A stretch of DNA of 64,000 nucleotides from an uncultured Bacteroides sp. (lineage in GTDB: Bacteria > Bacteroidota > Bacteroidia > Bacteroidales > UBA932), in assembly GCA_900543205.1 (NCBI GenBank), contig UQQM01000004.1:1-64000 (forward strand), given 5' to 3'. A program made the translations under genes and the position numbers. Positions 53,574 to 62,329 of the stretch are shown here, piece after piece (the stretch's first letter is position 1; each line of letters begins with the position of its first letter). The notes below the pieces were generated by a model. It worked only from the letters and a program-made list of their open reading frames with translations, ran no database searches and was not told the DNA's origin.

Positions 53574-54281
53574 CTATGCTAGGATTATGAACACGCAGGG
53601 CCGCTTGCCTATCACGGGGACGTGGCCGCGCCAGCCCGCTATGCTGTCGGTCCTGATGAACTGGGAGGGGAGTGTGATGTCGGCGGCTATGCAGAGCCTG
53701 GTGCGCGGCGCAAGGGTCTGGAGCATGTCGGCAAGAAGCGAGTCGTTGCGGTACGGGGTCTCGATTATTATCTGGCTCCTCCGTGCGGCGGCCGACTGCT
53801 TCTCCAGTGCCTTCAGCGCGGACCTGCGCTCCTCGGTCTTGGCCGGTACGTATCCGCAGAATGCGAACGACTGCCCGTTCAGCCCCGACGCCATCAGCGC
53901 AAGCATCAGCGACGAGGGCCCCACCAGAGGCACCACCTCGATTCCCCGCCTGTGGCAGAGGCCCACGAGCTCGGCACCCGGGTCGGCCACCGCCGGCAGA
54001 CCGGCTTCGGACAGCAGGCCCACGTCCTCGCCGGAGTCGAACAGGGCGCCCAGCGCCTCGATGTCGGCGGCGGAGCTGTGTTCGTTGAGCTCATGGAACT
54101 CCAGTTCTCCTATGCGCCCCTTGAGCCCGTATCTGGACAGGAAGCGCCGCGCCGTCCTCGTCTCCTCGACCACGAACACGCGCAGCGAGCAGGCTTTCTC
54201 CATCACGCTTCCGGGCAGCACTTCCGCAGGGTCATTGTCTCCCAGCGGAGTCGGTATCAGATATAGTTTCCCCTTGTTCAT
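53574..54281 (-). CDS. Tetrapyrrole-methylase family SAM methyltransferase (RsmI-like)
   Basis: 235 residues. The start LYLIPTPLGDNDPAEVLPGS is the variant form of the family found in Bacteroidetes. LLSEAGLPAVADPGAELVGL and VVPLVGPSSLMLALMASGLN are the SAM-binding loops of the RsmI group, and QIIIETPYRNDSLLADML matches the C-terminal domain. RsmI 2'-O-methylates C1402 of 16S rRNA. This protein is shorter than RsmI (~280) and may be the second paralogue, so the substrate is unsure. Its first 50 nt overlap the 3' end of the TamB-like gene in another frame, and it ends 4 nt before mtaB. Confidence 0.8.
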   Translation of the reverse strand: MNKGKLYLIPTPLGDNDPAEVLPGSVMEKACSLRVFVVEETRTARRFLSRYGLKGRIGELEFHELNEHSSAADIEALGALFDSGEDVGLLSEAGLPAVADPGAELVGLCHRRGIEVVPLVGPSSLMLALMASGLNGQSFAFCGYVPAKTEERRSALKALEKQSAAARRSQIIIETPYRNDSLLADMLQTLAPRTRLCIAADITLPSQFIRTDSIAGWRGHVPVIGKRPCVFIILA

Positions 54282-57200
54282 CTTCTATTCTTATGACGGT
54301 CATCCGTGTCTGTCCGTCGTCGTTGTCGTCCTGTTCCTCCTTCCGCCTGGTGCCGAAGATGCTTCCCAGCAGGTCACCGAGCCTGGCATATTCCCTCTGG
54401 TAGCTGATGCCGACCCCGTTGCGCTGCGAATAGTCGAGGTAGTTCGAATACTCGTCGGCCGAGTGCGAGAAGAGGTTGAGCCTGAACTTGCCCTCGGGAT
54501 CCAGCTTTATCTGTATGTCGAGGTCGCCAACCACGTCCCCGTTCGTGCCGGCGGTGCTGCCGTAGCGCCTGTTGCCCACGTTGCCTCCGACTATCACCCT
54601 GTTGTTGAAAAGCTGGGTGGAGATCGCGACGTCGAAGACGTTGGTGCCTCCGTTCGTGCCCTGGTAGCCTATGCCCACGTCGAGGGGGATGTCGAGCTTC
54701 TGCAGGATGGAGTTGAGCTGGTTGGACATGAGTTCCGTGACGTTCGACAGCAGTATGTCGGAGCCGTTGACGACTCCCGAGCTTTCGTCCGGGATGAACG
54801 AGCCCAGCAGAAGCAGGGCCATGAACTGCTTCTGCACCTTGTCGTCGGTGTTGAGCGCGCTCTCCACCTGTGATTTCACGGTCGGGTTGAGGTCGGGCAC
54901 GTTGATGCTGAACGAGAGTCGCGGATTGCGCACCCTGTCGGAGATGTTGATGCCGCATTCGACCTCCCTCGTGGCTCCGGCCGAGGATTCGTTGTCCGCG
55001 TCGTCGGAGCTGCCGCCGTTGTCGGCTATCAGCGACGACAAGGAGGTCTTGAGCCTGTAGACCGCGTCTATGTCAAGTTCCGTGTCGGGAATGTTCCCGC
55101 TGAACTTCACGCTGCTGCCTTCCTGTATTTCGAAATCGCGGTTCAGGATGCCAGGAATCGAGAAGGTGTAGCTTCCTTCGCTGATGTTGTAGTCTCCGTT
55201 TATGTCGAATATGGAGCTGGACGGCCGCAGGTGCACGCTGACGCTTCCTTCTCCGCTGAAGGAGGCGATGCTTCCTGCCGATTTGTCAAGTTCGATGTAG
55301 GCGGTGACACCCGGATGGGCGGTCAGCCTGGCCTGTATGTCTATGTCCCCGCCGCCGGCGGAGGCTGACGTGTAGTCCGACAGCATCTCGTCGTAGGGGT
55401 CGACGGGCTTGGGCGGTTCGGTGAAGCTCAGCAGGTTGGTGGTTGTGCCCGAAACGCTTTCCGATGCGGGTATGTGTATGTTTCCTATGCCTGAGGTCCG
55501 TACCGCCGCGTTGATTCCGAGGGCGCTGAAGGGGCCGCTCACATTTGCGGTGCCGCTGACGCGCAGCAGTCCGTAGATGCCGCTGCTGCCGCCCTCCGAA
55601 GCGTCTACGACCTTGATGTTGTCCAGGCTGAGCCGGGAGTCCAGCTCGAAGTCCTTGAGCTGGGAGTGCCGTATCGTGCCGGAGAGCGAGGCGATTCCGT
55701 CGGCTCCGTCCCGGATTATGATGTTGTCGAAGTGCAGGCCCGTGTTGTCCAGTCCGAGAGGCCCGCTGATATGGTAGTTGACTCCGGTGTACGCCAGCCC
55801 GAGGCTGACATCGTCCACATGGAGGGCGTCACCGCTGACGGCGAAGCCGCTGGAGTCGCGCACCACGCTGATGTTTCCGCTGACGGCTCCGCCGAAATCG
55901 TCGAATATCTCCCGCAGGAAGGGCGAGGCGGTTGTCAGGGGGAGACTGTCCAGACGCGCCTTGAGGCTGGCGTCACCGTTCTTCAGGTTATAGCTTCCGT
56001 CGGCGGTGAGCGCCTCCCTGTCTTTCACCGTGTGGCGCAGTATCAGCCTGAGCCTGCTGCTCTCTTCCGCGATCGAACTTGCCAGCCTGATGCTTCCCGC
56101 GTCGGCTCCGCCTATTCCGAGCGAGTCCAGCCGCATGTTGACCAGCATGCCCGGAAGCGGGCCGTTCCCCGAGGTGAGCAGGACCTTTCCGTGCGCCTTG
56201 CCGCGTATGCCCAGCTTCTCCGGCAGGAACTCGTCTATGATGGCGAGGTCGATGTCGCGGGCTTCCGCCGAGAGGGTGTCGGTCTCGTCCCTTGACCAGG
56301 CGCCGTCAATGCTGATCAGCTGCCGTCCCTTGCTGAGCCTGAATCCGTCGATCCTGACGTTCTTGCCGTCATAGATTATGTCGGATTCGTCGAAGACCCA
56401 GATGCCGTCGGAGGTGGCCAGATATGAATCCAGCGGGTGGGCGTTGATGGTCAGCACTCCCGACGAATCTCTGGCCACGCCGCCCTGCATGAGCAGGCGC
56501 CCGTCCTTTCCGCCACCGGCGAAGCCGTCGAAGCTCAGCGCCGCGCCGAAACTGTTCTGCCGGGCGTCCGCTGTGAATTCGGGCCTGTCGACCATGATGT
56601 TGCCCGCCCGCATCTCGCTGCCGGAAAGCTTCAGTTCCATGGACGGTTCAGTGCTTCCGAACACCATCTCCACCCCGCGCACGTAGTTCCTTCCGAAGGC
56701 GAGCCTGGGGGAGCGCAGACTGGCGTCCATCATGCCGTCGACTGAAAGCGACAGTGCGAAACGGGTGCTGTCCGCGATGTAGAGGCCGGGCATCGCGAAG
56801 GAGAGGACCTCCCTCGAATCATGGAAAACGGCCTCCAGCCTGTATTCCCTATGTCCGGTGCGGCTGCTGTCGGCGGATTCCGGGGATATCGCCGGAAGAT
56901 GCCTGTCCAGCGTGAGGGCCCTCATGTCCGCGAGGAAGCCTTCGATGTCGCCGTCGCCGGTGAAGGACAGGTCGGCGAAGGGCGCCCTGAGGCTGAAATT
57001 CTGCTCTCCGTTCCCGTCGAACGCAAGGAAGGAGATGTCACCTATCTCCATGCGGCCGCCGTTGTTCTCGACCTTGACCCCGTTCAGCGCGGCGTGGCCT
57101 TCGAGCACTCCGCTGGCGGCGCTGAGGTCGGCGTCCAGGTCCATGGATATTCTCGATATGCCTTCGCGGGGGTCTATCCCGAGCTTGTGGAGGTCTATGT

Positions 57201-58836
57201 TGCCTATGGTGCCGCTTGCGGCGTATCTGGACACACTGTCGCGGCTTCCGAGGGTCGCGAGCGCCTGCAGGCTGAGCTCGAGCGAAGGGTCTGAACTTTC
57301 CACCAGGCAGCTGAGCGTATTGCCGATGAAGCTGCCGGAGGCGGAAATGCCGGAATATTCTATCCCCTTGTAGCTTATGCTGCCTATGTCGAGGGTGTCC
57401 AGCCTGATTCTGCCGCTCTCTCCGTCCAGCATGGCGGCCGCCCTGGCTTCGAGGCTGCAGTTGCCGAAAGGCAGTCCGGGCACGATTCTGTCAAGCCCGA
57501 GCTCCGAAGTCCCGACTCCGCCCGTAATCATGACGCCCCGTTCCGGGCTCGCAAGGTTCCTTACGTCCGCGTTGAGGGCCAGGATGCCTGCGGATGATTT
57601 CAGGGACGCCTCCACGGCCAGTCTGTCGACGGGGCCGCTGACCTTGGCGTCCAGGCTGAAGCCTATTCCGGGGGCATATTGCGAAAGGTCGGGGATTCCG
57701 GCGTCGGGAATCCATTCCGCCAGGACTCCGGACAATGAGGAGGTGTTGAACTTCAGCCCTTCAATCCGAAGGCTTGCCAGCATGTGTTCCGTGTCGGGGA
57801 GTCCGATGGCGTTCCCTCCTATGCGGCCGGATATTCCGCTCTCCTTGTCCTTGAAGTCGAAGTCGCTGAGCGAGAAGTCATTGACATAGCCCCTGAAGCG
57901 GCCTCCCCGGACCTCCAGCTCCGAATCGATTCCGTCGAGGATGCCGGCCATGTATTTCAGGCTGGGGATGCCTATCATGGATGGCCTGAGTTCGCATTCC
58001 ATCAGCACCTTTGTGATGAAGTCCTCGAAGGATGCCGAATTTTCGTAGGTCATCGAGAAGGACTTGACGTTGAGCTGCGACCACGGGTCGGTCAGACGGA
58101 AGTTCTCCACCAGGGTCTTGCCCTGTCCGGCGACGCAGCGCCCGCTTGCGCGGAGCAGCCTGTATCCCGACTTCTCGGTCAGAGTGACCTTGTCGGCGAC
58201 TCCGTACATGAGCCCGCCCGCGAACCTCAGCGAATGGCCGTTCATGTCGGTTGTGAGGTCGATGTCGTCATAGTTGATGCCGTATCCGGGCCATTCGGCC
58301 GTGGCTTCGCAGAAGTTGTTGAGCCTGAACCGGAAATTGCTTATCCTTACTTTCCGGATGCTGAAAATCTCCGGCCCGGGCTCCGGGGTTTCGTCCGTGT
58401 GCTCCAACCCGAATATGCGTTCTAGATTGGTCACTTCCCCCGGCTCGACCGCCAGATGCATCATGGCGTCGCTCACATCGACCCTGTCGATGAGCACGCT
58501 CCCGCCGCCGAATATGCTGGCCAGCCTGAAGGTGGCGGTGATGGTTCTGGCCGTGAACAGGGTGTCGACCTTTTCCCAGCCCCTGCCGTGAATGTCCTCG
58601 GTGTAGGGGTTCGAGTCCACAATGACGGCATTCTTGAGCAGCAGCACGCCCGACGGGAGAATCCGGAGCTCGTCGTATCCTATCCTGCCCTGCATGGCGG
58701 GAACCAGGTGTTCGAGCGCCTTCTGCGTAAGTTTCGTCTGTACGAAGGGAGTCTGGACCGCGACCAGGCTTCCCAGAAGCAAGATCGCGATCAGACCGGC
58801 TATTCTGCCGACTATGTAACTTCCCTTCCTGTACAT
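54232..58836 (-). CDS. TamB-like translocation and assembly module protein (DUF490)
   Basis: 1534 residues from the ATG at 58836; a TTG two codons upstream is possible. One N-terminal membrane helix (GRIAGLIAILLLGSLVAVQT) anchors a very long beta-rich periplasmic region of AsmA/TamB type. The C-terminal ~300 residues carry the DUF490 signature (SGRIDVQARL-like strands, NGDYNISEGSYTFSIPGILN, VGIGYQG, NRVIVGGNVGNRRYG). TamB proteins bridge inner and outer membranes and move lipids or help fold outer-membrane proteins. A charged, disordered tail ends the protein. Starts an operon with the methylase and mtaB. A -7 box lies 10 nt upstream. Confidence 0.9.
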   Translation of the reverse strand: MYRKGSYIVGRIAGLIAILLLGSLVAVQTPFVQTKLTQKALEHLVPAMQGRIGYDELRILPSGVLLLKNAVIVDSNPYTEDIHGRGWEKVDTLFTARTITATFRLASIFGGGSVLIDRVDVSDAMMHLAVEPGEVTNLERIFGLEHTDETPEPGPEIFSIRKVRISNFRFRLNNFCEATAEWPGYGINYDDIDLTTDMNGHSLRFAGGLMYGVADKVTLTEKSGYRLLRASGRCVAGQGKTLVENFRLTDPWSQLNVKSFSMTYENSASFEDFITKVLMECELRPSMIGIPSLKYMAGILDGIDSELEVRGGRFRGYVNDFSLSDFDFKDKESGISGRIGGNAIGLPDTEHMLASLRIEGLKFNTSSLSGVLAEWIPDAGIPDLSQYAPGIGFSLDAKVSGPVDRLAVEASLKSSAGILALNADVRNLASPERGVMITGGVGTSELGLDRIVPGLPFGNCSLEARAAAMLDGESGRIRLDTLDIGSISYKGIEYSGISASGSFIGNTLSCLVESSDPSLELSLQALATLGSRDSVSRYAASGTIGNIDLHKLGIDPREGISRISMDLDADLSAASGVLEGHAALNGVKVENNGGRMEIGDISFLAFDGNGEQNFSLRAPFADLSFTGDGDIEGFLADMRALTLDRHLPAISPESADSSRTGHREYRLEAVFHDSREVLSFAMPGLYIADSTRFALSLSVDGMMDASLRSPRLAFGRNYVRGVEMVFGSTEPSMELKLSGSEMRAGNIMVDRPEFTADARQNSFGAALSFDGFAGGGKDGRLLMQGGVARDSSGVLTINAHPLDSYLATSDGIWVFDESDIIYDGKNVRIDGFRLSKGRQLISIDGAWSRDETDTLSAEARDIDLAIIDEFLPEKLGIRGKAHGKVLLTSGNGPLPGMLVNMRLDSLGIGGADAGSIRLASSIAEESSRLRLILRHTVKDREALTADGSYNLKNGDASLKARLDSLPLTTASPFLREIFDDFGGAVSGNISVVRDSSGFAVSGDALHVDDVSLGLAYTGVNYHISGPLGLDNTGLHFDNIIIRDGADGIASLSGTIRHSQLKDFELDSRLSLDNIKVVDASEGGSSGIYGLLRVSGTANVSGPFSALGINAAVRTSGIGNIHIPASESVSGTTTNLLSFTEPPKPVDPYDEMLSDYTSASAGGGDIDIQARLTAHPGVTAYIELDKSAGSIASFSGEGSVSVHLRPSSSIFDINGDYNISEGSYTFSIPGILNRDFEIQEGSSVKFSGNIPDTELDIDAVYRLKTSLSSLIADNGGSSDDADNESSAGATREVECGINISDRVRNPRLSFSINVPDLNPTVKSQVESALNTDDKVQKQFMALLLLGSFIPDESSGVVNGSDILLSNVTELMSNQLNSILQKLDIPLDVGIGYQGTNGGTNVFDVAISTQLFNNRVIVGGNVGNRRYGSTAGTNGDVVGDLDIQIKLDPEGKFRLNLFSHSADEYSNYLDYSQRNGVGISYQREYARLGDLLGSIFGTRRKEEQDDNDDGQTRMTVIRIEDEQGETISDTDSAGRQ

Positions 58837-58846
58837 CCGCAACCTA

Positions 58847-58854
58847 CAAAGATA
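58847..58854 (-). promoter_or_regulatory. -7 box of the TamB-like operon, short leader
   Basis: TATCTTTG on the minus strand, 10 nt before the ATG at 58836. Confidence 0.5.
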
Positions 58855-58861
58855 GCAATTT

Positions 58862-61180
58862 TCAGATGAGAGTCAGCGTGGCCTCCTTGAGAGTGTTGCT
58901 GTCGGGCCCGGCCATGATTAAGAAATCTCCGCTCTCGCAGACATATTCCAGCTCATGGTTGTAGTATTTGAGCTTGTCCTCGCCGATTTCAAAGCTCACC
59001 GTTACGCTCTCCCCGGCGGGGATATGCACCTTCTTGAAGTCTATGAGCTCCTTGACCGGCCTGGTGGAGCTGCTGACCACGTCCCTGAGGTAGAGTTGCA
59101 CGGTCTCGTCGCCGTCCATGCCGCCGGTGTTCGTCACGCTTATGCTCGCGGTCACCTTTCCGCCCTTGCCGATGGTCGCAGACGAGAGCTGGAGCTCGCC
59201 GTATTCATAGCTGGTGTAGCTCAGTCCGTAGCCGAAGGGGTAGAGGGGCGCGTTTATGACGTCGAGGTAGCAGCTCGTGAACCTGCGGTAGGGCTCGAAG
59301 TCCCCGTGGGGGCGTCCGGTGTTCTTGTGGTTGTAGTAGACGGGAATCTGGCCCACGTTCCTGGGGAAGGACATGGTGAGCTTGCCGCTCGGGTTCACGT
59401 CTCCGAAGAGCAGGTCGGCTATCGCGTTGCCGGCTTCGGCTCCGAGGGCCCAGGTGTTGAGTATCGCGGGGATGTTCTCGCTCTCCCATTCGAGGGTCAG
59501 GGGCCTTCCTGTGGTCAGCACGAGCACTATGGGCTTACCTGTGGCCTTGAGCGCCTTGAGCAGCTGCCTCTGGGGCTCGGGTATGCTGATGTCGGACCTG
59601 GACGTGCCTTCTCCGTTCATGTTGTTGATTTCGCCGAGAGCCGCCACGACCACGTCGGACTGCCTTGCGAGGGCCACGGCCTCGTTGATCATGGACTGTA
59701 GCGGGCGGCTGTGGACGGGCTCCGGCTTGTAGCCCGGCATGAAGAAGCCCATCATGCCTCCACGCAGGTTGGCTTCGAGATTCGCGTCGCTGACCAGCCA
59801 GCTGCCCTGGGCGTAGCGGACGCTGCCCCTGCCCTTGACCGCGTTGCGCAGGCCTTCGAGTATGGTCACGCTCTCGTTCTGGTGTGAGGACATGCTCCAG
59901 GTTCCCTGCATGTTGGAGGGGTCGTTGCCGAGGGGACCGACGAGCGCTATCCTCATGTCCTTGCTCAGGGGGAGCACTCCGCCTTCGTTCTTGAGCAGTA
60001 CTGCGCTCTCATGGGCGGCCCTGCGGGCGAAGGCCTTGGATTCGTCGGTGTAGACGTTGGCCTCGGCCCTTGCGGGGTCAAGGTATCTGTAGGGGTCGTC
60101 GAAGAGGCCCATCCTGTATTTGGCCTCGAGTATGCGGCGGCAGGCTTTGTCGATATCCTTCTCGGACACGCGTCCTTCTTCGAGCGACTTCTTGATGGTT
60201 CCGATGAACCCGTTGCTGTTCATGTCCAGGTCGATTCCGGCCTGGAGGGCCCTGGCGGAGACTTCCTGGAGGTCGCCGAGCCCGTGCGCAGTGATCTCGT
60301 TGATTGCTGTGGCGTCGGTGACGACGAAGCCGTCGAAGCCCCAGAGTCCGCGCAGGACGTCATCGAGCAGGTACTCGTTGCAGGTGGCGGGCACGCCCTC
60401 GACCTCGTTGAACGAGCTCATGTAGCTTCCGGCACCCGCCTTGCAGGCCTCATGATATGGGCGCAGGTATACGTTGAACATGGTCTGGCGGTCCATGGAG
60501 ACGGTGTTGTAGTCCCTTCCCGCCTCGGCAGCCCCGTAAAGGGCGTAGTGCTTCACGCAGGCCATCACCTTGTCGTTGCTTTCGAAACTGCCGTCGCCCT
60601 GGTAGCCGCGCACCATGGCCTTCGCGATTTCACCTCCGAGATAGGGGTCTTCTCCGGCACCTTCGGCAACCCGTCCCCACCTGGGGTCCCTGGAGATGTC
60701 AACCATGGGGCTGAACACCCAGCTGACTCCGAGCGAGCTGGTTTCCTTCGCCGAACGGGCCGCGCTCTCCTCGATGAGGTCCATGTTCCACGAACATGCC
60801 AGCGCGAGAGGTATGGGGAATGTGGTCTCGAGACCGTGTATGGCGTCTATTCCGAACATAAGGGGGATTCCGAGACGGGTCTCTTCGACGGCGATTTTCT
60901 GCAGGGCGGTCATCTTGCCGACGTCCTTCATTCCGTAGAACGCTCCGAATCCGCCGTTGCGCAGCAGCTCCAGGTCTTCCGCGCTGGTGTTGCCCGAGAG
61001 GTCGGACCTGAAGCCGGGATCGGACACCAGGTTGAGCTGGCCTATCTTCTCTTCGACCGTCATCTTGGACATCAGCCTGTCGACGAACCTGTCCATTTCA
61101 CTCCTCGGGCTGCACCCGGCCGCGAGAACGGCAGCCGCGCAAACTGCCATTGCTCTGATAATCAGTTTTTTGGATTTCAT
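58862..61180 (-). CDS. bglX: Glycoside hydrolase family 3 beta-glucosidase, lipoprotein
   Basis: 772 residues from the ATG at 61180 (MKSKKLIIRAMAVCAAAVLA), whose signal peptide ends in lipobox LAAGC. The GH3 barrel has GVSWVFSPMVDISRDPRWGR and the nucleophile Asp in GFVVTDATAI. The alpha/beta sandwich supplies the acid/base Glu in NNMNGEGTSRSDISIPEPQR. A fibronectin-III-like domain ends it (NTGGMDGDETVQLYLRDVVS). It should release terminal glucose from beta-glucosides in the periplasm. Single gene, not in a SusCD locus. Confidence 0.94.
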   Translation of the reverse strand: MKSKKLIIRAMAVCAAAVLAAGCSPRSEMDRFVDRLMSKMTVEEKIGQLNLVSDPGFRSDLSGNTSAEDLELLRNGGFGAFYGMKDVGKMTALQKIAVEETRLGIPLMFGIDAIHGLETTFPIPLALACSWNMDLIEESAARSAKETSSLGVSWVFSPMVDISRDPRWGRVAEGAGEDPYLGGEIAKAMVRGYQGDGSFESNDKVMACVKHYALYGAAEAGRDYNTVSMDRQTMFNVYLRPYHEACKAGAGSYMSSFNEVEGVPATCNEYLLDDVLRGLWGFDGFVVTDATAINEITAHGLGDLQEVSARALQAGIDLDMNSNGFIGTIKKSLEEGRVSEKDIDKACRRILEAKYRMGLFDDPYRYLDPARAEANVYTDESKAFARRAAHESAVLLKNEGGVLPLSKDMRIALVGPLGNDPSNMQGTWSMSSHQNESVTILEGLRNAVKGRGSVRYAQGSWLVSDANLEANLRGGMMGFFMPGYKPEPVHSRPLQSMINEAVALARQSDVVVAALGEINNMNGEGTSRSDISIPEPQRQLLKALKATGKPIVLVLTTGRPLTLEWESENIPAILNTWALGAEAGNAIADLLFGDVNPSGKLTMSFPRNVGQIPVYYNHKNTGRPHGDFEPYRRFTSCYLDVINAPLYPFGYGLSYTSYEYGELQLSSATIGKGGKVTASISVTNTGGMDGDETVQLYLRDVVSSSTRPVKELIDFKKVHIPAGESVTVSFEIGEDKLKYYNHELEYVCESGDFLIMAGPDSNTLKEATLTLI

Positions 61181-61275
61181 AGGGCTATGTGTTTCTGCAT
61201 TTCTCTGCAATTTAATCATTTTTCGGATGTACAAACCGCTTCTGCAGGCTTTTTGGGAAAATGAATTTTATGAGG

Positions 61276-61283
61276 TAATTTTG
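61276..61283 (+). promoter_or_regulatory. -7 box of tsaD
   Basis: TAATTTTG, a perfect TAnnTTTG, 22 nt before the ATG at 61306. Confidence 0.5.
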
Positions 61284-61305
61284 GCGTCCGTATTCAAGAC
61301 AGATT

Positions 61306-62328
61306 ATGGCAGACATAGTACTTGGAATAGAATCCTCCTGCGACGACACTTCGGCGGCCGTCATCCGCGACGGCTATCTGCTTTCCAACGTGATCGCCAG
61401 CCAGGATGTCCACAAGGCCTACGGCGGAGTGGTGCCGGAACTCGCGTCCCGCGCCCATGAGCTCAACATAGTGCCGGTGGTCAGCGAAGCTCTTTCCCGC
61501 GCCGGCGTCAAGGCTTCCGAGCTCACAGCTGTAGCATTCACGCGCGGGCCCGGCCTCCTCGGTTCGCTGCTTGTGGGCACCTCGTTCGCCAAGGCCATGG
61601 GCGTGGCTCTCGATATCCCGATCATCATGGTGAACCACCTTCAGGGCCACATACTCGCCGACTTCATCCTGCAGGAGGGGAAGGAGCCCCATCGGCCGGA
61701 GTTCCCCTATCTCTGCCTTCTCGTCAGCGGCGGCAATTCGCAGATTGTCAGGGTGGATGACCCGCTCCACTTCGAGATACTCGGCCAGACCATCGACGAT
61801 GCGGTGGGGGAGGCCTTCGACAAATGTTCCAAGATGATGGGGCTGGGCTATCCCGGCGGGCCCGTGATCGACAGGCTCGCGAAGCAGGGCGACCCGGAGC
61901 GCTTCAAGTTCGCGAAGCCGCACGTGCCCGGACTCGACTACAGCTTCAGCGGCATCAAGACCTCGCTGCTCTATTTCGTGCGCGACGAGCTCAGGAAGGA
62001 CCCCGAGTTCATGGAGAAGAACAAGGAGGACATCTGCGCCTCCTTCCAGAAGGCTCTGATAGACATCCTGCTGGACAAGCTGATAAAGGCCGCGAAGCAG
62101 ACCGGAATACGCGAAATCACGATAGGCGGAGGGGTTTCCGCCAACAGCGGACTGCGCAGCCGCATAGAGGAGGAGGGGCGCAGGCGCGGGTGGAACACCT
62201 ACCTTCCGGAATTCAAGTTCACCACCGACAACGCCGCGATGATCGCGATTGCGGGATATTACCACTACCTTGCCGGCGAGCGCACGTCCCTGGATGTCGC
62301 CCCGGTTTCCAGGATGGCCGATTTTTAG
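61306..62328 (+). CDS. tsaD: tRNA N6-adenosine threonylcarbamoyltransferase TsaD
   Basis: 340 residues. ASKHA fold with IVLGIESSCDDTSAAVIRDG at the start, metal His pair NHLQGH near 108, LLVSGGNSQIVRV, GEAFDKCSKMMGLGYPGGP, and GGVSANSGLRSR. It transfers threonylcarbamoyl to A37 of ANN-decoding tRNAs. The product is the substrate of MtaB, encoded 8 kb away. The FAD oxidoreductase follows after 1 nt. Confidence 0.97.
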   Translation: MADIVLGIESSCDDTSAAVIRDGYLLSNVIASQDVHKAYGGVVPELASRAHELNIVPVVSEALSRAGVKASELTAVAFTRGPGLLGSLLVGTSFAKAMGVALDIPIIMVNHLQGHILADFILQEGKEPHRPEFPYLCLLVSGGNSQIVRVDDPLHFEILGQTIDDAVGEAFDKCSKMMGLGYPGGPVIDRLAKQGDPERFKFAKPHVPGLDYSFSGIKTSLLYFVRDELRKDPEFMEKNKEDICASFQKALIDILLDKLIKAAKQTGIREITIGGGVSANSGLRSRIEEEGRRRGWNTYLPEFKFTTDNAAMIAIAGYYHYLAGERTSLDVAPVSRMADF

Positions 62329-62329
62329 C

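Noticed and set aside
61306..62328. tsaD and mtaB proximity as a tRNA-modification island.
   Set aside because: They act in sequence on A37 but lie 8 kb apart on opposite strands with unrelated genes between; probably chance.
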